Shown here one piece after another: positions 1 to 7,317 of a stretch of 15,104 nucleotides of DNA. Each line of letters starts with the position of its first letter. The first letter of the stretch is position 1. A model generated the notes under the pieces. That model worked only from the letters and a program-made list of their open reading frames with translations. It had not been told where the DNA came from and did not search any database. The position numbers and the translations under genes were made by a program. Source of the DNA: Bacteroidales bacterium UBA1219 (lineage in GTDB: Bacteria; Bacteroidota; Bacteroidia; Bacteroidales; P3). The stretch covers positions 56,335 through 71,438 of the forward strand of contig DBXF01000040.1 in assembly GCA_002309295.1 (NCBI GenBank), written 5' to 3'.

Positions 1-294
1 TTCCAGATGGCCGACCTCGAGACCAAAGTGCAGGCCGCCCGTTTGCTCGTGCGCTCGGCACACTACAAAAAAGACCACGGCATGCCTTATTCCGCCGACG
101 CAGCAATGGCAAAACTGTTCTGCGCCGAAACGGCAATGGAAGTTACCACCAAGGCAGTGCAGTTCCACGGCGGCTACGGCTACACCCGCGAATATCCCGT
201 TGAACGCATGATGCGCGACGCCAAGATCACCGAAATTTACGAAGGCACAAGCGAAGTGCAACGCATGGTAATCGCTGGCAAGTTATTTAAATAA
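1..294 (+). CDS. Acyl-CoA dehydrogenase, C-terminal part (5' end outside window)
   Basis: This is the last 97 codons of an acyl-CoA dehydrogenase; the reading frame is open from base 1, so the gene begins upstream of the window. The enzyme is a FAD flavoprotein that forms or reduces the alpha,beta double bond of acyl-CoA thioesters and exchanges electrons with electron-transfer flavoprotein. The visible part is the C-terminal helical domain. It has the conserved QFHGGYGYTREYPVER stretch and the IYEGTSEVQR motif. The Glu encoded at 241-243 sits where the catalytic base lies in butyryl-CoA and medium-chain dehydrogenases. etfB and etfA follow on the same strand, which is the usual arrangement for a short-chain (butyryl-CoA type) dehydrogenase. 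Chain-length specificity cannot be read from this fragment. Confidence 0.93.
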   Translation, partial: FQMADLETKVQAARLLVRSAHYKKDHGMPYSADAAMAKLFCAETAMEVTTKAVQFHGGYGYTREYPVERMMRDAKITEIYEGTSEVQRMVIAGKLFK

Positions 295-306
295 AATTAG
301 TGACTC

Positions 307-370
307 GTGATTAGTTACGTGATTAGACAAATGCAATTGTCGATTCACTAATCACCAACCACTAATCACC
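307..370. repeat. Cluster of direct and inverted GTGATTAG / CTAATCAC repeats
   Basis: The gap between the acyl-CoA dehydrogenase and etfB holds two copies of GTGATTAG (307-314 and 319-326) and two copies of CACTAATCACC (346-356 and 360-370). The second pair contains the reverse complement of the first, so either left copy can pair with either right copy. An inner ACAA/TTGT pair (327-330 and 337-340) extends one possible hairpin. No T-run follows, so a standard intrinsic terminator is unlikely. It may be an mRNA-processing or stabilising hairpin, or a dispersed intergenic repeat. The repeats are seen directly; the role is inference. Confidence 0.7.
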
Positions 371-389
371 AAAAAGAAATAAAAAAACA

Positions 390-1172
390 ATGAAAATAGT
401 AGTTTGCATAAAACAAGTGCCGGACACCACCGAGGTTAAGATCAACCCCCAAACCGGTACACTTATACGCGAGGGCGTTCCCAGCATTATGAACCCCGAC
501 GACAAAGGCGGACTGGAATTCGCCCTGCAGCTGAAAGAACAGTACGGTGCCCACGTCACCGTCATCACCATGGGCTTGCCTCAGGCCGACGCTATCCTGC
601 GCGAAGCTCTGGCAATGGGCGTTGACCGCGCCATCCTGCTCACCGACCGCAAACTCGGCGGCGCAGACACCTTGGCAACCTCCAGCGCTCTGGCAGGTGC
701 CCTCCGCACAATGGATTACGACCTCATCATCACCGGCCGTCAGGCTATCGACGGCGACACCGCACAGGTGGGACCCCAGATTGCCGAACACCTCGACCTG
801 CCGCAGGTTAGCTACCTCGAACATCTCGAATACGACGGCAACAAGACTTTCACCATCCGCAAACAGACCGAAGAGGGCTATCAGGTGCTCCAGATGGACG
901 CTCCCTGCCTCGTCACCGTTCTGGCATCGGCAGTGAAACCGCGTTATATGAGCGTCAGCGGCATCGTGGATGCCTACAGCCGCGAAGTGGAAGTGTGGAA
1001 CGCCGACAAAATCGACGTGCCCGAAGAACGTATCGGCAAAGCTGGCTCGCCCACAAGCGTGTTCAAATCGTTCCCCAAGAGCCTCAAACCCGCCGGCGAG
1101 ACCTTCGAAGTGTCGCCCGAAGAGGCTGTCGAGCTGATTGTCAACAAACTGAAAGAAAAACACATCATCTAA
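390..1172 (+). CDS. etfB: Electron transfer flavoprotein subunit beta
   Basis: EtfB is the small subunit of the FAD-containing electron transfer flavoprotein that passes electrons between acyl-CoA dehydrogenases and their redox partners. The 260-residue length is normal. The N-terminus MKIVVCIKQVPDTTEVKI is a family hallmark, followed by SIMNPDDKGGLEFAL, a GADTLATS stretch and the nucleotide-binding segment TGRQAIDGDTAQVGPQ (about residues 115-130). The DGDTAQVGP form and the overall match recall EtfB of anaerobes, where NADH-dependent Etf/butyryl-CoA dehydrogenase complexes carry out flavin-based electron bifurcation; that functional assignment is inference. The ATG at 390 is chosen because the family start aligns exactly; no Shine-Dalgarno is visible, only an A-rich leader. 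etfA follows after 20 bp, so the two are cotranscribed. Confidence 0.97.
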   Translation: MKIVVCIKQVPDTTEVKINPQTGTLIREGVPSIMNPDDKGGLEFALQLKEQYGAHVTVITMGLPQADAILREALAMGVDRAILLTDRKLGGADTLATSSALAGALRTMDYDLIITGRQAIDGDTAQVGPQIAEHLDLPQVSYLEHLEYDGNKTFTIRKQTEEGYQVLQMDAPCLVTVLASAVKPRYMSVSGIVDAYSREVEVWNADKIDVPEERIGKAGSPTSVFKSFPKSLKPAGETFEVSPEEAVELIVNKLKEKHII

Positions 1173-1192
1173 CCCTTTAAACAGAAATAGAA

Positions 1193-2194
1193 ATGGATAT
1201 ATCACAATATAAAGACGTTTATGTTTTCGCCGAACAGCGCGACGGCGTTATCCAGAATGTGGCTTTCGAACTGCTTGGCAAAGCCCGCGACTTGGCCGAC
1301 ACCCTCGGCGAGAAAGTCGTAGCTATACTTTTGGGCAACGGCATCAAGGACAAAGCCCAGCAACTTATTGCCAGCGGCGCCGACAAGGTTTTCGTGGTTG
1401 ACAACGAACTGCTGAAAGACTATCTCACAGAGCCTTACGCCCAAGCCATCACACAAATTATCCAAAGCCAGAAACCCAGCATTTTCCTGTTGGGCGCCAC
1501 CACCATCGGCCGTGACCTCGGTCCGCGTCTGAGCGCACGCAACGTTACCGGCCTCACCGCCGACTGCACCAAGCTGGAGATTGGCGAGAACCGCGAGCTG
1601 CAGATGACTCGTCCCGCCTTCGGTGGCAACCTTATGGCTACCATCCTCTGCAAGGAACACCGTCCGCAGATGAGCACCGTGCGTCCGGGCGTTATGCAGC
1701 GCATCCCTGTCGACAACAGCCGCACTGGCGAAGTGGTGGACTTTGCACCCAATTTCGACATGGCCAAGATTAACCGCGTGAAACTGGTTAAGACCGTGAA
1801 AGAAGAGAAATCCGTGGCCGACATCTCCGAAGCCAAGATACTCGTCTCCGGCGGTCGTGGCGTTGGCAACAAGGAAGGTTTCCAGAAACTCGAGGCTCTG
1901 GCCAAAGAGCTGGGCGGCGAAGTGTCGTCGAGCCGTGCCATGGTCGATGCAGGCGTTATGGAACAGAGCCGTCAGGTGGGACAAACGGGCAAGACCGTGC
2001 GTCCGAACCTCTACATGGCCTGCGGCATCAGCGGCGCCATCCAGCACCTTGCAGGTATGGAAGAAAGCGAATTTATCATTGCCATCAACAAAGATAAATA
2101 CGCACCCATCTTCAACGTTGCAGACCTCGGCATTGTGGGCGACTTGCACAAAATTGTGCCCATGCTCACCGAAAAGCTGAAAACAATGAAATAA
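1193..2194 (+). CDS. etfA: Electron transfer flavoprotein subunit alpha
   Basis: EtfA is the large Etf subunit; with EtfB it forms the heterodimer serving the acyl-CoA dehydrogenase encoded just upstream. The 333-residue protein has the N-terminal alpha/beta domain (residues about 1-190) and the C-terminal FAD-binding domain. The latter opens with SGGRGVGNKEGF (from residue 219) and continues with SRAMVDAG, QVGQTGKTVRPNLYMACGIS, GAIQHLAGM, AINKD and APIFNVADLGIVGD, the segments that hold the FAD. Nothing is truncated. It ends the acyl-CoA dehydrogenase/etfBA cluster; a long hairpin plus T-rich stretch follows at 2221-2270. Whether the complex bifurcates electrons to ferredoxin cannot be settled from sequence reading alone. 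Confidence 0.97.
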   Translation: MDISQYKDVYVFAEQRDGVIQNVAFELLGKARDLADTLGEKVVAILLGNGIKDKAQQLIASGADKVFVVDNELLKDYLTEPYAQAITQIIQSQKPSIFLLGATTIGRDLGPRLSARNVTGLTADCTKLEIGENRELQMTRPAFGGNLMATILCKEHRPQMSTVRPGVMQRIPVDNSRTGEVVDFAPNFDMAKINRVKLVKTVKEEKSVADISEAKILVSGGRGVGNKEGFQKLEALAKELGGEVSSSRAMVDAGVMEQSRQVGQTGKTVRPNLYMACGISGAIQHLAGMEESEFIIAINKDKYAPIFNVADLGIVGDLHKIVPMLTEKLKTMK

Positions 2195-2220
2195 TTTGTT
2201 TTTTGTTATAATTCACCGCA

Positions 2221-2270
2221 CGACCTGTTTTTAATCGATTGGTTTGATTGAAAGCAGGTTGTGTCTTTTT
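2221..2270 (+). terminator. Long hairpin with T-rich tail after etfA (terminator or attenuator)
   Basis: The arm at 2223-2236 (ACCTGTTTTTAATC) pairs with 2246-2259 (GATTGAAAGCAGGT) over 14 positions, two of them G-U, with a 9-nt loop. Two further pairs (2221 with 2261, and a G-U between 2222 and 2260) can extend the base. The tail at 2262-2270 is T-rich (TGTCTTTTT). This fits an intrinsic terminator of the etf operon. Because it ends only about 12 bases before the likely start of the next gene, it could also act as an attenuator for the chromate-transporter pair; no promoter is recognisable between it and that gene. Confidence 0.6.
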
Positions 2271-2276
2271 GGAAGG
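2271..2276 (+). promoter_or_regulatory. Shine-Dalgarno-like GGAAGG that decides the start of the next gene
   Basis: GGAAGG lies 5 bases ahead of the GTG at 2282. It is the most SD-like site in the window, where most starts have only A-rich leaders, and it favours 2282 over the in-frame GTG at 2261, which sits in the base of the preceding hairpin. Confidence 0.5.
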
Positions 2277-2281
2277 TAAAA

Positions 2282-2845
2282 GTGTGCAAAACAGTCGGTT
2301 ATAGCAGTTTGTTCTATTCTTTCTTCAAGATTGGGACGTTCACCATCGGCGGCGGCTACGCCATGATTCCGCTGATGGAGGATATCCTTGTGGACAAACG
2401 TCAATGGATTGACAAAGAGGAGTTTATGAACATCCTCTCCATCTCGCAGGCCATGCCAGGTGTTTTTGCTGTCAATATGGCCACAAACATCGGCTACAAG
2501 CTGAAAGGCGTGCGTGGCTCGGTGGTGGCCGTTCTGGGCAATATCCTTGTGCCTGTGGCGATAATACTGCTGTTGGCGATTTTCTTCCGACAATTCCGTG
2601 AAAACCAAGTAATTGAAGCCATTTTCAAAGGTCTGCGTCCCGCCGTGGTGGCATTGATAGCCGCACCGGTGTTCAGTATGGCCAAGACTGCGCGTATTTC
2701 GTGGCAGAATTTCTGGATTCCGATACTTTCGGCACTCCTGATCTGGCTTCTGGGCGTGTCGCCCGTCATCGTCATCCTTGTGGCAGGAGTAGCAGGCTTT
2801 GTGTATGGCCGCATCAAAGTAGGGAAGGAGGGTAGTGCGAAATGA
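2282..2845 (+). CDS. Chromate transporter family protein, first of a pair
   Basis: This is a short-chain member (about 187 residues) of the CHR family, integral inner-membrane proteins named for chromate efflux; the real substrate in anaerobic Bacteroidota is unclear. Family marks are FFKIGTFTIGGGYAMIPL near the N-terminus, then ILSISQAMPGVFAVNMAT followed by an NIGYKLKG stretch, and several hydrophobic helices in the second half. I place the start at the GTG at 2282 because a GGAAGG site precedes it by 5 bases and the family's conserved region begins close to the N-terminus; an in-frame GTG at 2261 would add seven residues. It overlaps the next gene by ATGA, so the two halves are probably translated together and form a heteromeric transporter. 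The family is sure; the substrate is not. Confidence 0.88.
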   Translation: MCKTVGYSSLFYSFFKIGTFTIGGGYAMIPLMEDILVDKRQWIDKEEFMNILSISQAMPGVFAVNMATNIGYKLKGVRGSVVAVLGNILVPVAIILLLAIFFRQFRENQVIEAIFKGLRPAVVALIAAPVFSMAKTARISWQNFWIPILSALLIWLLGVSPVIVILVAGVAGFVYGRIKVGKEGSAK

Positions 2846-3423
2846 TAATTCTGCGTCTTTTCCTGATTTTCTGCAAGATAGGCATATTCACTTTCGGTGG
2901 CGGCTATTCGATGGTGGCCCTGATTCAGAACGAGGTGGTGGAGAAATACCACTGGCTCACAGCCGAGGAGTTCACCGACCTGCTTGCCGTCAGCCAGATG
3001 ACTCCCGGCCCCGTGGGCATCAACACCGCCACTTACACGGGCTACACCGTGGTACTGAACAACGGCGGCGAGCCGTGGATGGGTGTCGTGGGGTCGCTTG
3101 TGGCTTCGTTTGCCGTGATATTGCTGCCGTTTATAGCCATGCTTCTGCTTTGTCGTTTCTTGGCCAAGCACCGCGACAATCCCATTATTGACATTATTTT
3201 CAGGGTGTTGCGTCTTACGGTTGTCGGATTGATTGCCGCCGCCGCCATTTCGCTCGCCTCGGTGGAGAATTTCGGAAGTTGGGACATCTCGCACAAGCAG
3301 GTGATAATAAGCGTTGCGCTTTTTGTCGCCGTGTTTGTGGCTTCGTTCAAATTCAAGAAAAGTCCTATAATGCTGCTGCTAGCGAGCGGTGCGGTGGGAT
3401 TCTTGGCGTATTATGTGTTTTGA
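2842..3423 (+). CDS. Chromate transporter family protein, second of a pair
   Basis: This is the partner of the preceding gene, 193 residues, also a short CHR-family membrane protein. It repeats the same signature: FCKIGIFTFGGGYSMVALIQ at the N-terminus, then LLAVSQMTPGPVGINTATYT with a following GY, and hydrophobic helices up to the C-terminus. Long CHR proteins carry two such domains in one chain; here they are two genes joined by the ATGA overlap at 2842-2845, a sign of translational coupling. The PGP form of the motif is kept here, while the upstream partner has PGV, so the two halves are not interchangeable copies. The next gene starts 15 bp downstream. Substrate (chromate, sulfate-like oxyanion or something else) is not shown by the sequence. 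Confidence 0.9.
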   Translation: MIILRLFLIFCKIGIFTFGGGYSMVALIQNEVVEKYHWLTAEEFTDLLAVSQMTPGPVGINTATYTGYTVVLNNGGEPWMGVVGSLVASFAVILLPFIAMLLLCRFLAKHRDNPIIDIIFRVLRLTVVGLIAAAAISLASVENFGSWDISHKQVIISVALFVAVFVASFKFKKSPIMLLLASGAVGFLAYYVF

Positions 3424-3438
3424 TAATTCGATAATGTT

Positions 3439-3927
3439 ATGACCAAAGGAAATTACAAAAAAAGCATCAACCTGCATTTCTCCATAATGCTTTGCATCGG
3501 GGTTATCTCGTTGTTTTTTTGCATTCTGTCGCAGTTCAACGCATCGTTTTCGAAACCTGCTGAAAGCCATACCACACAAATCGTCCTTGCCATGCTCACC
3601 GTTCTAATAGCGGCTTTGCAGTACTTCTACACCCGCAACATACTCAAGAACCGTCTTGCCCGACTCCTAAATCTTGACACGCCCGAACAGAAAGTGTCTA
3701 AATATCACTCACTAATGTTGCAAAGTTTTTATATGTCGGCCTTGTCGCTTGCCGCCATAGCTTTGCTTAGCTGTTTTGTGCAGAACAATATTTTGATTTG
3801 TTTGGAAGGACTTGTTTTTCTGTTTTCTGTTATGTTGCTGAACCCCAGTGCATACCGCATGAAAATGGACCTACAGCTTTCCGAAAAAGAGATTGCAGAA
3901 ATTTATGGCGAAAACTGGGACAAATAA
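3439..3927 (+). CDS. Hypothetical four-helix membrane protein
   Basis: I do not recognise a family for this 162-residue protein. It starts with a short basic segment (MTKGNYKKS) and has four likely transmembrane stretches: about residues 14-33, 46-64, 94-115 and 119-136. Between helices 2 and 3 lies a basic loop (NILKNRLARLLNLDTPEQK), and the tail after helix 4 is charged and ends in an acidic ELSEKEIAEIYGENWDK-like segment. Positive charges at the N-terminus and in the middle loop suggest both face the cytoplasm. It lies 15 bp after the chromate-transporter pair and 10 bp before mnmE, so it is probably cotranscribed with them. ATG at 3439 is the only sensible start. It is clearly coding by context and hydrophobic pattern; its function is unknown. 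Confidence 0.8.
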   Translation: MTKGNYKKSINLHFSIMLCIGVISLFFCILSQFNASFSKPAESHTTQIVLAMLTVLIAALQYFYTRNILKNRLARLLNLDTPEQKVSKYHSLMLQSFYMSALSLAAIALLSCFVQNNILICLEGLVFLFSVMLLNPSAYRMKMDLQLSEKEIAEIYGENWDK

Positions 3928-3937
3928 CCAAAACATT

Positions 3938-5317
3938 ATGAAAAACTCCGAAACTATATGTGCCGTTTCCACCCCTCAGGGAGTAGGTGGCATTGCAGTT
4001 GTCCGAATATCGGGAAATAACGCCAAACAACTATGTTTCAACGTTTTAAGAGCTGGAGTAGGGGAGGGCAGAGCAGTCGATTTCAAGGCCAACAGCTCGC
4101 AATTCTGTCGCTTTTACGACGGCGAAACTTTGATTGACGAAGTGGTTGCCACCTTTTTCGCAGCCCCGCATTCGTACACGGGCGAGGATGTGGTGGAAAT
4201 CTCCTGTCACGGATCGGCTTATGTCCAGCAGAGAATTATGGAAACGCTTATCCGCAACGGTGCCAGGAGTGCCGAGGCGGGTGAGTTTACCATGCGGGCC
4301 TTTGTGAACGGAAAGATGGACTTGGCGCAGGCCGAGGCTGTCGCCGACCTTATCGACTCGCAGTCGGAGGCCTCGCACAAACTGGCTATGAACCAGATGC
4401 GTGGCGGCTTCTCGAAAAAAATGTCCGAACTGCGTCGGCAGCTCGTCGATTTGTCGGCACTGCTGGAGCTGGAGCTCGATTTTAGCGACGAGGAGGTGGA
4501 ATTTGCCGACCGTGACAATCTTTTTTCAATAATCCAATCAATCGACAATGAGGCAACAACCCTCATACGCTCTTTCCGTAGCGGCAACGCCATCAAAAAC
4601 GGTGTGCCGGTAGCCATCGTGGGACGTCCCAACGTGGGCAAATCCACTTTGCTCAACGCTTTGCTCAACGACGACCGCGCCATTGTTTCCGACATCCCCG
4701 GAACCACCCGCGACACAGTGGAGGACACCATCGTGCTTGATGGCGTAACTTACAGATTTATAGACACAGCCGGCATCCGCGAAAGCAACGACGACATCGA
4801 AAACATCGGCATAGAACGCTCTTACAAAGCCGCCGAAAAAGCGATGATTGTGCTTTATGTGGCCGACACCACGCAAAGTACGCCCAAAAGTCTCGAAAAC
4901 GACATCGCCGACTTGCGTAACAAAGTGGATTTCAGCGACAAACATCTTTTCGTCCTGCTCAACAAAACCGACAAAGCTCCGGCTTTTGATTGCCGCATTT
5001 CCGAAGCCGAAACATTACCGATTTCCGCCAAAAACGAAAAAGATATTTCGCTTGTAATAAACAAAATAACGACTTTACTTAAATCTGAACTTCAACAAAA
5101 CGATACCATGCTTACCAACCTTCGGCATTACGAGGCGATGTGCAACATACAGTCGTCCGTAAAGGCTGTGGAAAACGGCTTGCACATTGGACTTACCGCA
5201 GATTTGTTGATGATAGATATCCGCCAGGCGCTTTATTACATCGGACTGATTACCGGACAAGTCTCTACAGATGAGATACTTGGCACGATATTTGGTCGTT
5301 TCTGTATTGGAAAATAA
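3938..5317 (+). CDS. mnmE: tRNA uridine-5-carboxymethylaminomethyl modification GTPase MnmE
   Basis: MnmE works with MnmG to modify the wobble uridine (U34) of tRNAs reading NNA/NNG codons. The start at 3938 gives a 459-residue protein beginning MKNSETICAVSTPQGVGG, the usual N-terminus (the family reads IaAiaTPxGxGgi); an in-frame ATG at 3893 lies inside the previous gene and is not needed. The N-terminal formyl-THF-binding domain covers about residues 1-120, with helical regions flanking the inserted G domain. G motifs are GRPNVGKS (229-236), DIPGTTRDTVED, DTAG, NKTD and ISAK. The C-terminus ends in FCIGK, with the conserved Cys needed for tRNA modification. Complete and ordinary. Confidence 0.97.
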   Translation: MKNSETICAVSTPQGVGGIAVVRISGNNAKQLCFNVLRAGVGEGRAVDFKANSSQFCRFYDGETLIDEVVATFFAAPHSYTGEDVVEISCHGSAYVQQRIMETLIRNGARSAEAGEFTMRAFVNGKMDLAQAEAVADLIDSQSEASHKLAMNQMRGGFSKKMSELRRQLVDLSALLELELDFSDEEVEFADRDNLFSIIQSIDNEATTLIRSFRSGNAIKNGVPVAIVGRPNVGKSTLLNALLNDDRAIVSDIPGTTRDTVEDTIVLDGVTYRFIDTAGIRESNDDIENIGIERSYKAAEKAMIVLYVADTTQSTPKSLENDIADLRNKVDFSDKHLFVLLNKTDKAPAFDCRISEAETLPISAKNEKDISLVINKITTLLKSELQQNDTMLTNLRHYEAMCNIQSSVKAVENGLHIGLTADLLMIDIRQALYYIGLITGQVSTDEILGTIFGRFCIGK

Positions 5318-5359
5318 TCATCATCGGCACCTTATTATATATATGTATATCGCAGGCCT

Positions 5360-5403
5360 CCGAAAATTCGGTTTGCAAAATTGACATTTTTTTCGTACTT
5401 TTG
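5360..5403 (+). promoter_or_regulatory. Bacteroidota-type promoter of typA with adjacent dyad
   Basis: A TTTG -33 box at 5372-5375 is separated by exactly 20 bp from a TACTTTTG -7 box (5396-5403, consensus TAnnTTTG), followed by CA. Transcription would start around 5410, about 20 bases before the ATG at 5431. The dyad CCGAA-AA-TTCGG (5360-5371) abuts the -33 box and could be an operator or chance. Confidence 0.75.
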
Positions 5404-5430
5404 CACGATTTTTTCTAAAACCTCTGTTTT

Positions 5431-7254
5431 ATGCAAAACATTAGAAATATAGCAATTATAGCTCACGTGGACCACGGCAAGACCACTCTCGTGGACCGCA
5501 TGTTGCACCAGGCCAAGCTTTTCCGCGAAAATCAGGAGACAGCCGATCTTATTCTCGACAACAACGATTTGGAACGCGAACGCGGAATAACAATCCTTTC
5601 CAAGAACGTCTCCATACGCTATAAAGGCTGTAAAATCAACATTATAGACACTCCGGGCCACAGCGATTTCGGCGGCGAGGTGGAGCGTGTGCTTAACATG
5701 GCCGACGGTGTTCTGCTTGTGGTGGATGCTTTCGAAGGTCCTATGCCGCAGACTCGTTTTGTTTTGCAGAAAGCCATCGAACTGAACCTCAAACCTATAG
5801 TGGTAATAAATAAGGTGGATAAACCCAACTGCAACCCCGAAATGGCTCAGGAAGCCGTTTTCGACCTGATGTTCAACCTCGGAGCCACCGAGGAACAGCT
5901 AGATTTCCCGACAGCTTACGGCTCGTCGAAACAGGGCTGGATGAGCGACGACTGGACCAAACCCACCGAAGATATTTCCTATCTGATGGATTTGATAATC
6001 AACACAATACCTGCGCCCGAATGTCCCGAAGGTAACACCCAGCTGATGATTTCCTCGCTCGACTATTCGTCGTACGTGGGACGCATTGCAGTGGGACGTC
6101 TGCACCGAGGCACTCTTCAGGCTGGTCAGGATGTGATGCTCGTGCGTCGCGACGGCGAACAGGTGCGTTCCAAAATAAAGGAACTGTATGTATTTGAGGG
6201 ACTTGCCAAAGAAAAAATCAAAACTCCCGTTGAAGCCGGTGAGATTTGTGCCATGCTAGGACTGGAAAACTTCGACATCGGCGACAGCATCTGCGACATC
6301 GAAAATCCCGAGCCGTTGCCACCGATCAAAGTCGATGAGCCTACAATGAGTATGTTGTTCACAATCAACAACTCGCCGCTGTTTGGCAAGGACGGCAAAT
6401 ATGTAACTTCGCGTCACCTGCGCGACCGTCTGTACCGCGAATTGGAGAAAAACCTCGCACTGCGCGTTGAAGAGACCGATTCGCCTGATTCGCTGATAGT
6501 TTACGGCCGCGGAGTGCTGCATCTCTCAATACTTATCGAAACCATGCGCCGCGAGGGTTACGAACTGCAAGTGGGACAGCCCAAGGTGATTATAAAAGAG
6601 ATAGACGGCGAAAAATGCGAACCCGTTGAACAGCTTACAATACTTGTTCCCGAGGAATTTTCGAGTAAGGTGATAAATATCGTAACCCAGCGCAAAGGCG
6701 AGGTGGACACCATAAACACCAAAGGCGACCGCGTACAGCTCGATTTCACCATTCCTTCGAGGGGAATTATCGGACTGAGCAACCAGTTGCTGACTATCTC
6801 CAACGGTGAGGCCATTATTGCACACCGTTTCAAGGCTTTCGAGCCGTGGAAAGGCGATTTCGGATTCAAGAAAATGGGTGCTCTGATAGCCAAAGAACCT
6901 GGTGTGGCTACAGCCTACAGTATCAGTAAGTTACAGGACCGTGGACCATTTTTCATCGAGCCAGGAGACGAAGTTTACGCCGGACAAGTGATAGGAGAGA
7001 GCCTAAGACCTGATAATGACATAGTTATAAACGTTGTTACTGCCAAAAACCTCACAAATATGCGTACCAAGTCCGCCGATGAAAAATCGACGACAACTCC
7101 GCCGATTAAATTTTCTTTGGAGGAAGCTTTGGAATACATCCGCGACGACGAATATCTTGAGATCACTCCAAAAGCATTACGTATCCGAAAAATTATTCTC
7201 GACGAAACCGCACGTAAACGTTCACGAATTCACGAAGCTAATATTGAGGAATAA
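5431..7254 (+). CDS. typA: Translational GTPase TypA/BipA
   Basis: TypA/BipA is a ribosome-binding GTPase of the EF-G family, needed for ribosome assembly and growth under stress or cold. The protein has 607 residues, the usual length. The G domain shows AHVDHGKTTL (11-20), RERGITI, DTPGHSDFGGEVERVL and NKVD, followed by a beta-barrel domain 2 around residues 200-290, EF-G-like domains III and V, and the BipA-specific C-terminal domain with conserved stretches such as GRGVLHLSILIETMRREG and SRGIIGLSNQLLT. It has its own promoter upstream and a strong terminator just downstream, so it is a single-gene unit. The start at 5431 matches the family N-terminus. Confidence 0.98.
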   Translation: MQNIRNIAIIAHVDHGKTTLVDRMLHQAKLFRENQETADLILDNNDLERERGITILSKNVSIRYKGCKINIIDTPGHSDFGGEVERVLNMADGVLLVVDAFEGPMPQTRFVLQKAIELNLKPIVVINKVDKPNCNPEMAQEAVFDLMFNLGATEEQLDFPTAYGSSKQGWMSDDWTKPTEDISYLMDLIINTIPAPECPEGNTQLMISSLDYSSYVGRIAVGRLHRGTLQAGQDVMLVRRDGEQVRSKIKELYVFEGLAKEKIKTPVEAGEICAMLGLENFDIGDSICDIENPEPLPPIKVDEPTMSMLFTINNSPLFGKDGKYVTSRHLRDRLYRELEKNLALRVEETDSPDSLIVYGRGVLHLSILIETMRREGYELQVGQPKVIIKEIDGEKCEPVEQLTILVPEEFSSKVINIVTQRKGEVDTINTKGDRVQLDFTIPSRGIIGLSNQLLTISNGEAIIAHRFKAFEPWKGDFGFKKMGALIAKEPGVATAYSISKLQDRGPFFIEPGDEVYAGQVIGESLRPDNDIVINVVTAKNLTNMRTKSADEKSTTTPPIKFSLEEALEYIRDDEYLEITPKALRIRKIILDETARKRSRIHEANIEE

Positions 7255-7279
7255 ATTTTAAATTTTTTGTTATTTTGTG

Positions 7280-7317
7280 GCCGGACTTAATTCGTAATGA
7301 ATTAGTCTGGCTTTTTT
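7280..7317 (+). terminator. Intrinsic terminator of typA
   Basis: GCCGGACTTAATTC (7280-7293) pairs with GAATTAGTCTGGC (7299-7311) with one G-U and one bulged base around a 5-nt loop, and six T residues follow (7312-7317). It lies 25 bp after the typA stop and is the clearest terminator in the window. Confidence 0.88.

Noticed and set aside
366..2149. Long minus-strand open frames opposite etfB and etfA (279 and 315 codons)
   Set aside because: They mirror highly conserved etf genes, have no promoter or start context, and give Phe/His/Val-rich proteins typical of the reverse strand of codon-biased genes.
3893..3937. Upstream ATG start for mnmE inside the previous gene
   Set aside because: The added residues are out-of-frame reading of the preceding gene's end; the family N-terminus begins just after the ATG at 3938.
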